Shown in pieces: positions 1 to 7,289 of a DNA stretch of 64,000 bases. The notes beneath the pieces were generated by a model, which made no database searches, was not told the DNA's origin, and saw only the letters and a program-made list of their open reading frames with translations. The stretch lies in NCBI RefSeq assembly GCF_051390635.1, contig NZ_JBPODT010000003.1:558001-622000 (forward strand), written 5' to 3'. The number at the start of each line of letters is the position of its first letter. Positions within the stretch are counted from its first letter, which is position 1. Position numbers and translations under genes: made by a program. The stretch is from Microbaculum sp051390635. GTDB lineage: Bacteria > Pseudomonadota > Alphaproteobacteria > Rhizobiales > Tepidamorphaceae.

Positions 1-543
1 GTCGGTGACCGGGCCGGTCGGGTAGTTGGCCTGGATGAACGGCTGGTTCAGTCCGTCGGAGAAGTCGGAGTAGTTCGTCGAGAAAGAGTTGACCGTCATC
101 GGCTGGCCGATGCCCGGCGTCGCGCAGAGCGACTGTAGGCTCGGCATGTCGTTCCACTTGATCGGCCACTGCTTGGGCTTCACGAAAACCTCGTTCGGCC
201 TTCGATAGCTCTGCCATACGACCGGGCCTTCGGATTCCAGGCCGGCGCCCCAGTGCGCCAGCGTGGCGTTCCGGTCGGGCTGGGCGCGATTGCCGCCGTT
301 CAGCTGCGGCCAGTTGATGGCGACGAAGCTCTCCCACATGAAATCGTAGACCTGCCGCTGGCTGGTGATCGCCTTCGCGGGGCTGGTCGGCAGCGGCTGT
401 CCGACATCGAACGGCATGATCCACGGCATGCTGCTTTCCAGACGCTGCGCGTCGGCGCGCGGCGCGAATGCGGGAAAGGCGGCTATCAGGCCAAGACAGG
501 CAGCGGCGGCCGCAAATCGCGAACGGCGATGGATCATCTTCAT
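1..543 (-). CDS. Secreted protein of unknown function, N-terminal part
   Basis: An open frame runs without a stop from ATG at 543 to the left edge (181 codons), so the gene continues outside the window. The N-terminus has a basic n-region and an alanine-rich hydrophobic core ending near ADAQ (residues about 30-33), a typical Sec signal peptide, so the product is probably periplasmic or exported. The start is supported by an AGGAGG ribosome-binding site a few bases upstream. The mature part is rich in Trp, Asn and Pro (for example WESFVAINWPQL near residue 69) and I do not recognise a catalytic motif. It is transcribed away from the repeat-associated gene at 935. Function unknown; that it is a real gene is well supported by the open frame, RBS and signal peptide. 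Confidence 0.75.
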   Translation of the reverse strand, partial: MKMIHRRSRFAAAAACLGLIAAFPAFAPRADAQRLESSMPWIMPFDVGQPLPTSPAKAITSQRQVYDFMWESFVAINWPQLNGGNRAQPDRNATLAHWGAGLESEGPVVWQSYRRPNEVFVKPKQWPIKWNDMPSLQSLCATPGIGQPMTVNSFSTNYSDFSDGLNQPFIQANYPTGPVTD

Positions 544-750
544 CAGGCTCCTCCTGCCGGCACCAAGTCTTCCCCGCGCGCCGATACCGTGATCTCCATG
601 CGGCAAGGCACAAGCATATAATCGTTGATATCGCTGGGCTTTTGGAAATAAAGCCGCCTATTTTTTAAAGCGTGGCCCAATCGTTCCGGGTTGGCAAGCG
701 GTTCGCCGCCTGGTGGTAAAGGCGTCGCGACCGGGTCACGCACGCCTCAA

Positions 751-841
751 CTATCGGTTGCACACGCGTCGCGCGTAGTGCAGGCTTCCGTTAGGGCGTT
801 TGATTGTCACGGCTCGGATTTGGGGGAAGCACGATGGGCCA
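751..841 (+). repeat. Dispersed structured repeat, copy 1
   Basis: This stretch aligns by eye with 56271-56352 and 59736-59825. Shared blocks are the GGTTGCACACG region, GTGCAGGCTTCC, GGCGTTT and GGGGGAAGC/GGGGGAGGC. Two potential stems are visible: TGCAC-ACG with CGT-A-GTGCA, and GCTTCC with GGAAGC. The GGGGGAAG at its end can act as a Shine-Dalgarno for the ATG at 834. The copy precedes a small ORF and an accessory protein gene, as do the other two copies. No transposase or terminal target duplication is visible. Confidence 0.75.
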
Positions 842-938
842 GAGCGGCAGTCCCATTGATAATCTTACGGGCGGGCGGAACGAATTAGCGCACAGTATAT
901 ATTTCGTACCACGACTGAAGAGGAACGATCGGAATTGA
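834..938 (+). CDS. 34-aa ORF coupled to the next gene
   Basis: A 34-codon ORF starts at ATG 834, about 10 bases after GGGGGAAG inside the repeat. It ends in TGA at 936-938, which overlaps the TTG start of the following gene (AATTGAG). The product (begins MGQSGSPIDN) has no recognisable domain. It shares a loose GQ...DN..GG..E pattern with the 36-aa ORF at 59816, in the same position after repeat copy 3; a third ORF of similar size lies at 56451. I infer a leader or coupling ORF. Whether the peptide itself has a function is unknown. Confidence 0.5.
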   Translation: MGQSGSPIDNLTGGRNELAHSIYFVPRLKRNDRN

Positions 939-1696
939 GAGTTCACCTAAAACAGTCAAGAAGTATTCGGTTATCTGCTCTCGCAGCGTGGCTGATCTGT
1001 CTCTCGGTTGGTGTTTTCTTTGCCCCGCCACTGGCAACTTCCGGCAGCGCGGCCGAACGCGATTGCTCGAAGCTCGATGAGATCACTCCGGCGCAAAAGT
1101 ACCTGCCACGACCGCCAAGGGGGGCGCTCTCAACCGATTTGGTTCTCCTCCGCATCGCCGGGGTCCGCTATGCGATTCCGGAAAATTATTTCGTCTTTCC
1201 CCCGGTTGGCTGCGACGCCGATGCGGAGGATTTCCTCATCCGGGCAACCTATCCAGGTCTGGAGGGCGCGACCCCTGAGACACTCGACCTGTTCAGCGGC
1301 AGCCTGAACGATCGCACCCTGCAGATACTGGTCAGCGCGAGCCGGCAGACGGGGCACGTGTCCGGGTTCATGTTGTTCTTCCACGCGAAAGACGATCCGG
1401 GGGTGGACGACGGGTCGATCTACGGACTCGAGAGGCGTCGGTACACATCCGAGCCAGACTGGGTGTCCACGGAGCACGTCGCGCTCTATCGGAAAAGCGG
1501 AGATGAAGTCACCGATTACATCGCATGCCGCCGACACCGCGAGAGTGGAGAATACAGGACATGCAAAATATTCCTTGTAGAACACAATGCACAAATTCAA
1601 ACGCTGTTCCCTCCCAAATTCCTGTCGGAGTGGCAGGAGATCAAACAATCGGTCCTTACCCTGCTCGACCGATTCATCCGCTCCGCATCAAAATAA
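935..1696 (+). CDS. Secreted or membrane-anchored protein of unknown function
   Basis: The product is 253 aa with a basic N-terminus and a hydrophobic segment at about residues 13-37 followed by a small-residue stretch (SGSAAERD), consistent with a signal peptide or anchor; the rest would be periplasmic. Start TTG 935 is preceded by GAGGAACG and overlaps the stop of the 34-aa ORF, so it is probably translationally coupled. The mature part contains four cysteines and no catalytic motif I recognise. Its setting (repeat, small ORF, overlapping start) matches the genes at 56555 and 59926, which precede toxin-like genes. Here no toxin-like gene follows. An immunity or accessory role is inference only. 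Confidence 0.7.
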   Translation: MRVHLKQSRSIRLSALAAWLICLSVGVFFAPPLATSGSAAERDCSKLDEITPAQKYLPRPPRGALSTDLVLLRIAGVRYAIPENYFVFPPVGCDADAEDFLIRATYPGLEGATPETLDLFSGSLNDRTLQILVSASRQTGHVSGFMLFFHAKDDPGVDDGSIYGLERRRYTSEPDWVSTEHVALYRKSGDEVTDYIACRRHRESGEYRTCKIFLVEHNAQIQTLFPPKFLSEWQEIKQSVLTLLDRFIRSASK

Positions 1697-1968
1697 ACCG
1701 GATCTGACAGGAGCCTTCCGATGCCGCTTGGCGCCGTCGTGCCGCTTTCGCCTTGTCTGGGAAGCGCTGTCCGCCGCCGCTGGGGGGCGGCCTGCAGCCG
1801 AGCCTCAACATCCCGTCCGAAACCGAAATTCGCAGAGACGGGGATGCGTCTAGAGCCCGACGGCTGGTGCGTTGCCTCGCGTTCGTCCACGTCATTGCCG
1901 GGCGCGACCCGGCAATCGCATGCCGATCTCAGGAGCCGCGAGGACAGCGTCCGGGCAGGAGCGCGGGC
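1697..1968. other. Intergenic stretch with a palindromic repeat
   Basis: I see no convincing gene in this 272-base gap between convergent genes. It contains a perfect 9-bp inverted repeat at 1894-1916, ATTGCCGGG / CCCGGCAAT with a 5-base spacer. The same stem core, slightly altered, recurs at 17825-17847, and a related ATGCCCGGG version lies at 17902-17924. Such GC-rich intergenic palindromes are common in alphaproteobacterial chromosomes. Confidence 0.6.
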
Positions 1969-2640
1969 TCAGTCGCCGGCGACGAAGAAGTGCCAGGTGC
2001 CGTCCGGGCCTATGCCGAGCCGGTAGAACATGTAGGCGCCGAATTCCTCCATGCCCTGGCGGTCCTGCGGAGTGATCAGCTTGTAGAGCTCCACTTCCTG
2101 CGACGGCGACAGCGAGTCGAGAGGCAGGGCCTGGAAATAGGGCCACACGTACATTTCGTGCGGCGTGCCCTCGTCGAGACGGACGAAGCCCGCTTCCAGG
2201 ATCTCGATCATGATCGCCAGGATCTCGCGTCCCTCCGGGTCGCCGCCCGCCCCTTTCCAGTATTCGATCGGATCGGTCTCGCCGCCGAAGGAGACGATCG
2301 GCGGCAGTTCGTTGGATTCGAGCACGACGCGCATGCGCTCGAGGTCGCCGCTCTGGGCCGCCTCGATGATCTGCTCGCGCATGCGCCTGACCGGCGGCGG
2401 CAGCAGCGACCAGTCGTAGAGGACCTGGGGCAGCGCGCCTCCGTCACCCGGGTCCCCGGCCGGCGCGCTAGCCCCGTCCACGGGGCCGTCTTCGGCCGCG
2501 CCGTCCTCGACGGGCGCGACCTGGATCGTTTCCGTCTTCACCTTGTTCTGCGCGAACGCTGTCGTGGCGGCCGCCGGCGCGGCCGCAATCGCGGCAGCGA
2601 ACAGCATGGTGGCCAGGTTTGTCGTCTGATCGGGATGCAT
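1969..2640 (-). CDS. Exported protein of unknown function
   Basis: The product is 223 aa, starting at ATG 2640, with an alanine-rich signal peptide cleaved probably after AFAQ near residue 31. A low-complexity acidic and glycine-rich linker (about residues 42-70) follows, then a compact C-terminal region containing LPPPVRRMREQIIEAAQSGD and a WHFFVAGD end. This looks like a conserved alphaproteobacterial exported protein, but I cannot assign a domain or function. It lies alone, convergent with the gene at 935 and divergent from the LysE-type exporter. Confidence 0.7.
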   Translation of the reverse strand: MHPDQTTNLATMLFAAAIAAAPAAATTAFAQNKVKTETIQVAPVEDGAAEDGPVDGASAPAGDPGDGGALPQVLYDWSLLPPPVRRMREQIIEAAQSGDLERMRVVLESNELPPIVSFGGETDPIEYWKGAGGDPEGREILAIMIEILEAGFVRLDEGTPHEMYVWPYFQALPLDSLSPSQEVELYKLITPQDRQGMEEFGAYMFYRLGIGPDGTWHFFVAGD

Positions 2641-2816
2641 GCCGCCATGATCGCCCAGCGGGCGGCCCGGTCAAGTCGCCTTGTTCGCAAGTCATCTCGT
2701 TCACCCGATCGCGGTAAAGCGCCTGCCGGCAAAGAGCCTGTTGTGACGGCGGTGCCGACGCCCTAAGAACGAAGGACCAGAGATTTTTTAGGGCCGCGCC
2801 GGTAGTCTCGAGGGAT

Positions 2817-3464
2817 ATGAACAGTCTGTTGGTCATCCCGGTCGGACTCCTGATTGGCATCGTCGTCTCGGCGCCGGTCGGACCCGTCAACGTCATCTGC
2901 ATCGGCCGCGCCTTGCATTTCGGCTTCTGGCCGGCGGTGCTGGCCGGCGTCGGCGCGGCGCTGGGCGACGGGCTTCTGGCGCTGATCGCGGCTTTCGGCA
3001 TCAGCGCCGCGGCCGATGCGGTCACCAGTCACAGCGAGTTCATCAAGCTTGTCGGCGGCTTCATCCTGATCGTGTTCGGCGGGTTCATCATCGCGACGCC
3101 GCCACACGGCTCGCCGCGCGCCGCCGCGCATATGGGCGATTCCGCCGTGCGCATCGTGCCGGCGACCTTCCTGATCACCGTGACGAACCCGGGCGCGCTG
3201 CTCGGCTTCGTCGGCATCTTCGGTGGGATGATCGGCAACGATCTGCTGCCGGAGGGCGACTATACGGCGGCGGGACTGATGGTTCTGGCTGTCAGCGGCG
3301 GCGCGCTGCTGTGGTGGGCCGGGCTCGCCGCCTTCGTCACCCGCATTCGCCACCTGATCTCTGAAAAGACGCTCCGGCGCATCAACATCGTCTCCGGCAT
3401 CCTGCTCGCCGCCTTCGGCTGCGCGCTGATCCTCGACGTCCTGCTGACTCACATCATTCCGTAG
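2817..3464 (+). CDS. LysE/RhtB-family exporter
   Basis: A 215-aa integral membrane protein with about six hydrophobic segments. The N-terminal region carries the family hallmark SAPVGPVNV, and a second conserved ATFLITVTNPGAL stretch lies mid-protein. LysE-type proteins export amino acids or derivatives across the inner membrane; the substrate cannot be read from sequence. The length matches the family. It is a single-gene unit, ending four bases before the convergent TIGR02301-like gene. Confidence 0.85.
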   Translation: MNSLLVIPVGLLIGIVVSAPVGPVNVICIGRALHFGFWPAVLAGVGAALGDGLLALIAAFGISAAADAVTSHSEFIKLVGGFILIVFGGFIIATPPHGSPRAAAHMGDSAVRIVPATFLITVTNPGALLGFVGIFGGMIGNDLLPEGDYTAAGLMVLAVSGGALLWWAGLAAFVTRIRHLISEKTLRRINIVSGILLAAFGCALILDVLLTHIIP

Positions 3465-3468
3465 CCCA

Positions 3469-3894
3469 CTACTGCCCGTAGCGGGTGGCGATGCGCTGGG
3501 CGATTTCCGCGCCCTCGGCCATGTAGTTGTTGATCACCCAGACGGCGGTCTCGGTGCAGGTGTGATAGGTCTGCTCGAAGCCGCGATAGCCGCGGTTGAA
3601 GCTGTCGACCAGCTTGGCGCGCCGCTCCGTGGACGGATTTTCCGCGTCGATCAGCTGCTGCATCATCGTGCGCCAGGTCTGGCCCTCGTCGGCGTCGCAG
3701 AGCTGGCGCAGGTAGTGCACGGCGCCGAGGATCTCGGCGAGCCGGTGCATTTCCTTTTCGTAGGGCGGTGCCGTCGGCAGAGTCTGGGCGGTCGCCGGGC
3801 CCGATACGGGCGCGAACGCCAGCACCAGTGCCGCCGCCAGGGCGATCACACCGGCGCGCGCGGCATTGCCGAAGGCGGGCTTCCGTTTCTCCAT
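3469..3894 (-). CDS. TIGR02301 family exported protein
   Basis: A 141-aa product with a signal peptide ending around ATAQ (residues 34-37). The mature part follows the pattern of the alphaproteobacterial TIGR02301 family: PYEKEMHRLAEILGAVHYLR, a LCDADEG motif, FNRGYRGFEQTYHTC and a C-terminal IAQRIATRYG. The two cysteines in LC and HTC are family-typical and could form a periplasmic disulfide. The family has no established function. In related genomes it often neighbours a NUDIX hydrolase gene, as here. Confidence 0.85.
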   Translation of the reverse strand: MEKRKPAFGNAARAGVIALAAALVLAFAPVSGPATAQTLPTAPPYEKEMHRLAEILGAVHYLRQLCDADEGQTWRTMMQQLIDAENPSTERRAKLVDSFNRGYRGFEQTYHTCTETAVWVINNYMAEGAEIAQRIATRYGQ

Positions 3895-3947
3895 GGACCA
3901 TATCTAGTCCGCCGCGCCGCCGATCTCAATCGGCTCTCCCCGTGCGG

Positions 3948-4403
3948 CTATCCACGCGCCAGCAGGTCCGCCGCCTTGGCGACCACCGCCGGCGTGCCGT
4001 CGGTCAGGGTCAGCCCGGACAGGTCGTCGGGATGCCGCCAGGCGATTTCCGCGGCTTCCGGGCTGGTTTCGCCGTTGCCGGAGAGCCAGCGCGCGGCAAA
4101 CGACACGATGACGTAGTGCCGCGCCACCGCGCCGGCCGCGTCATGCTGGATCACCTCGACCACATCGGCGACGCCGAGGATCTCTGCCCTTACCCCCGTT
4201 TCCTCGAAAACCTCGCGCGCGGCGGCCGCGCTGAGGGCCTCGCCCGGCTCGACCAGCCCGCCGGGCAGGCTCCAGATGCCGTCGAGCGGCGCCCGGCTGC
4301 GGCGGGCAAGCAGCACCTTGTCCTCGCGAAACACCGAGGCCGATACGGCGACGAGCGGCGTCTTCGGATAGGCGCGGGGGTCGGAATCGGTCGAATGCGT
4401 CAT
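3948..4403 (-). CDS. NUDIX hydrolase
   Basis: A 151-aa protein with a clear Nudix box: GGLVEPGEALSAAAAREVFE followed by ETGV, matching GX5EX7REUXEEXGU. The enzyme hydrolyses a nucleoside diphosphate linked to another moiety using metal bound by the box glutamates; the ADP-ribose pyrophosphatase type is plausible but not proven. The frame is open upstream to 4463, but MTHSTDSD at 4403 is the more natural start because family members begin shortly before the first beta strand (TPLVAVSASVF). It lies downstream of the TIGR02301-like gene's promoter side and reads towards it. Confidence 0.85.
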   Translation of the reverse strand: MTHSTDSDPRAYPKTPLVAVSASVFREDKVLLARRSRAPLDGIWSLPGGLVEPGEALSAAAAREVFEETGVRAEILGVADVVEVIQHDAAGAVARHYVIVSFAARWLSGNGETSPEAAEIAWRHPDDLSGLTLTDGTPAVVAKAADLLARG

Positions 4404-4489
4404 CGTCTGCAAGATTAGCACGGCGACACGGGCGTTGATGCCATCCCGTCGACTGTGCTTCAAAGCGGCATCGACATGGAGGCAAGCGC

Positions 4490-5248
4490 ATGTGCGGCCG
4501 CTACAGCCTGTCCCTGCCGCCGCAGGAGATACGGGCCTTTTTCGGTTTTCCCGAACAGCCCAACTATCCGCCGCGCTACAACATCGCGCCGACCCAGCCG
4601 ATCGCCGTGGTCCGTCTCGTCCACGGCCAGCGGTCCTTCGCGCTGATGCGCTGGGGGCTGTTGCCCTCGTGGCTGAAGGATCCCAAGGGGTTCCCGACCC
4701 TGATCAACGCGCGCGGCGACACGGTGGCGACCAAGCCGGCCTTTCGCGGCGCCATGCGCCATCACCGCTGCCTGATCCCCGCCGACGGGTTCTACGAGTG
4801 GCAGAAGACCGATCTCGGCCGCAAGGTGCCGCACCTGATCCGCCGGCCCGACCGTGGCCCCTTCGCCTTCGCGGGGCTGTGGGAAACCTGGCTCGGCGCC
4901 GACGGCAGCGAGCTCGACACCGCCACGATCGTCACCACCGACGCCAACAAGACGCTGATGCCGCTGCACGACCGCATGCCGGTGGTGGTGCAGCCGCGCG
5001 ATTTCGACCGCTGGCTCGACGCCGAGGCCAATGCGCCGAAGGATGTCGCCGATATCCTCGAGCCGGCGCCGGAGGATTACTTCGAGGCCTTCCCGATCTC
5101 GACGCGGGTCAATTCGGTGGCCAACGACGATCCGGCCATCCAGACGCCGCTTGCAGAGGCGACGACACCGCCGGCGGAAACGCGCCAGGCGCCGAAGAAG
5201 CCGACGAAGAAGGCCGACAAGGACGACGGCCAGATGAACCTGCTGTGA
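4490..5248 (+). CDS. SRAP (YedK/HMCES-type) abasic-site DNA-protein crosslink protein
   Basis: A 252-aa SOS-response-associated peptidase domain. It starts MCGRY, so Cys2 becomes the N-terminal residue that forms the thiazolidine crosslink with abasic sites in single-stranded DNA. Other expected active-site residues are present: Asn73 in LINARGDT, Glu103 in DGFYEW and the histidine of LHDRMPVV. The family shields abasic sites during replication. A C-terminal tail from about residue 222 is lysine- and proline-rich and lies beyond the domain. The start is fixed by the Cys2 requirement. Confidence 0.92.
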   Translation: MCGRYSLSLPPQEIRAFFGFPEQPNYPPRYNIAPTQPIAVVRLVHGQRSFALMRWGLLPSWLKDPKGFPTLINARGDTVATKPAFRGAMRHHRCLIPADGFYEWQKTDLGRKVPHLIRRPDRGPFAFAGLWETWLGADGSELDTATIVTTDANKTLMPLHDRMPVVVQPRDFDRWLDAEANAPKDVADILEPAPEDYFEAFPISTRVNSVANDDPAIQTPLAEATTPPAETRQAPKKPTKKADKDDGQMNLL

Positions 5249-5332
5249 GGCGCCGCCGCCTTGCCCGGTTTCCAGGCCGCCATGCCCGGGACTAGCCCTG
5301 AAATGACGGTCTCCTGACGCGGCGGCCGGATA

Positions 5333-5770
5333 TCACGCCGGTTTCTTCGAGGGATCGAGCCACTTCGCCATGTTGACCCGTTCCTCGACGTCGTAGCCGA
5401 CCGATTTGTAGAATTCGATCACCCTGGCGTTGTCGGTGCGCACCATCAGGTTGAGCTTCCACACGCCCTGGCCGCGCAGCCAGTCCTCGGCCGCGGCCAT
5501 GATCTCGCGGCCGAGCCCTTCGCCCTGGCGCCGCGGATCGACGCAGACGTAGTAGACGGTGCCGCGGTGGCCGTCGTGGCCGACCATGGCGCTGGCGGCG
5601 ATGGCCCCGTCGGCGCGGCCGACGAGGATGGTCGAACTCGGCGCCGCGCGGGCGAAGGCGATGTCCGCGCGCGGATCGTTCCACGGCCGCGTCAGGCCGC
5701 AGCGCGCCCACAGGTCGGCCACGGCGTCGACATCGGCGTCGGTGATTTCGGTGACGGAGAGCTTGGGCAT
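5333..5770 (-). CDS. GNAT N-acetyltransferase
   Basis: A 145-aa single-domain acetyltransferase. The acetyl-CoA binding motif A reads VDPRRQGEGLGREIM (about residues 77-91), followed by VRTDNARVIEFYKSVGYDVEE, the usual motif B region of ribosomal-protein-type or YpeA-like GNATs. The substrate is not predictable. The gene lies 33 bases downstream of the FAD-linked oxidase gene on the same strand, so they may be cotranscribed. Confidence 0.87.
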   Translation of the reverse strand: MPKLSVTEITDADVDAVADLWARCGLTRPWNDPRADIAFARAAPSSTILVGRADGAIAASAMVGHDGHRGTVYYVCVDPRRQGEGLGREIMAAAEDWLRGQGVWKLNLMVRTDNARVIEFYKSVGYDVEERVNMAKWLDPSKKPA

Positions 5771-5803
5771 GGTCGCCTCCCGACGGAAAGGAAGCCGGCG
5801 CTT

Positions 5804-7216
5804 CTACACGACCTTGCCCGGATTGAGAATGCCCTTGGGATCGAGCGTCGCCTTGATGGCGCGCATCAGATCCAGTTCGACCGGGTCCTTGATGTGCTCC
5901 ATCAGGCCCCGCTTCATGAAGCCTATGCCGTGTTCCGCCGAGATCGAGCCGTTCAGCGCCAGCACGATGTCGTCGATCGCGTCGGTGACCGCGCCCCATT
6001 GCGCCATGAAGTCCTCGCGCGCCATGTCCTCGGGCTGCGAGAAATTGAAGTGCAGGTTGCCGTCGCCGATATGGCCGAAGGGCACGGGCCGCACCCCGGG
6101 GATCATCGCGCGCACGGCGGAGATGCCGCGCTCCAGCATCTCCGGCACCTTGCCGACCGGCACCGAGACGTCGTTCTTGATCGAGCCGCCTTCCTTGCGC
6201 TGCACCTCCGACAGCATCAGCCGGATCTGCCAGAAGGCCTCGGCCTGCGCGACGGAGGCTGCCACCGCCGCGTCGCGCACCGTGCCGGCCTCGAAGGCGT
6301 CCTCGAGGATCGCCTGCATCGTCGCGTCGACATCCGCGCCCTTCAGCGGCGAGGACAGTTCCACGAGCACGTACCAGGGATGGGGCTCGGCCATCGGGTC
6401 GCGGGAGCCCTCGGCGTGGCGCAGCACGAAGTCGAGCCCGACGCGCGGCAGGATCTCGCAGGCGGTCAGTTGCGTGCCGGCCTTGGCCCGCGCCGTGGCG
6501 AACAGCGCCAGCGCGGCGGCGGGGCTGGCGACGGCGGCGAACGCGGTCGCCACCTCGCGCGGCTTGGGGAACAGCTTGAGCACCGCCGCGGTGACGACGC
6601 CGAGCGTGCCTTCGGCGCCGACGAACAGGTCCTTCAGGTCGTAGCCGGTATTGTCCTTGCGAAGGCTCCTGAGCCCGTTCCACACGCGCCCGTCTGCGAG
6701 CACCACCTCGAGCCCGAGCACCAGGTCGCGGGTGTTGCCATAGGCCAGTACGGCGGTGCCGCCGGCATTCGTCGACAGGTTGCCGCCGATCTGGCAGGAG
6801 CCCTCCGAGCCGAGGCTTAAGGGGAACAGCCGGTCGGCCGCGTCGGCCGCCTTGTGGATGTCGTCGAGCACGACGCCGGCCTCGACCGTCATCGTGTCGT
6901 TGTCCGGATCGACCGAGCGGATGGCGTTCAGCCGCGACAGCGACAGCACGATCTCGCCGTCATGCGCGATCTGTCCGCCGACCAGCCCGGTATTGCCGCC
7001 CTGCGGCACGATCGCCGTGCCGGTCTCGCTGGCGAGCGTCAGGATCGCCGAGACCTCCGCGACCGAGCCGGGCCGCAGCACCAGCGGCGCGCGCCCGCGA
7101 TACAGGTCGCGCCGCTCGCGCTGATAGGGCTCGATCTCGTGCGTGTCGGTGACGGCGTATCGGTCGCCGACAAGTGCCGCGAAACGGGCGAGCAGGTCTT
7201 GGGAAAGGTCGGCCAT
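5804..7216 (-). CDS. FAD-linked oxidase, D-2-hydroxyglutarate/lactate dehydrogenase type
   Basis: A 470-aa flavoenzyme of the FAD_binding_4 plus FAD-oxidase_C architecture. The N-terminal PCMH-type domain contains the pyrophosphate-binding run VPQGGNTGLVGGQI and GGNLSTNAGGTAVLAYGNTR. The C-terminal domain has GHIGDGNLHFN and ends SAEHGIGFMKRGL..DPKGILNPGKVV, hallmarks of GlcD, D-lactate and D-2-hydroxyglutarate dehydrogenases. The enzyme oxidises a D-2-hydroxyacid and passes electrons to a carrier. Unlike the oxidase at the right edge it has no Fe-S extension. The exact substrate is not certain. Confidence 0.9.
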   Translation of the reverse strand: MADLSQDLLARFAALVGDRYAVTDTHEIEPYQRERRDLYRGRAPLVLRPGSVAEVSAILTLASETGTAIVPQGGNTGLVGGQIAHDGEIVLSLSRLNAIRSVDPDNDTMTVEAGVVLDDIHKAADAADRLFPLSLGSEGSCQIGGNLSTNAGGTAVLAYGNTRDLVLGLEVVLADGRVWNGLRSLRKDNTGYDLKDLFVGAEGTLGVVTAAVLKLFPKPREVATAFAAVASPAAALALFATARAKAGTQLTACEILPRVGLDFVLRHAEGSRDPMAEPHPWYVLVELSSPLKGADVDATMQAILEDAFEAGTVRDAAVAASVAQAEAFWQIRLMLSEVQRKEGGSIKNDVSVPVGKVPEMLERGISAVRAMIPGVRPVPFGHIGDGNLHFNFSQPEDMAREDFMAQWGAVTDAIDDIVLALNGSISAEHGIGFMKRGLMEHIKDPVELDLMRAIKATLDPKGILNPGKVV

Positions 7217-7289
7217 GGCGCTTCTTCTTCGGGAACCCCGTGATTAGAGACAATCCCGCGCCGAAGTCCAGTCCGACCCGCGTCCCCGG

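Noticed and set aside
2468..3452. Minus-strand ORFs opposite the LysE-type gene
   Set aside because: Arg/Asp/Gln-rich composition typical of antisense reading in GC-rich DNA; the plus-strand LysE motifs are unambiguous.
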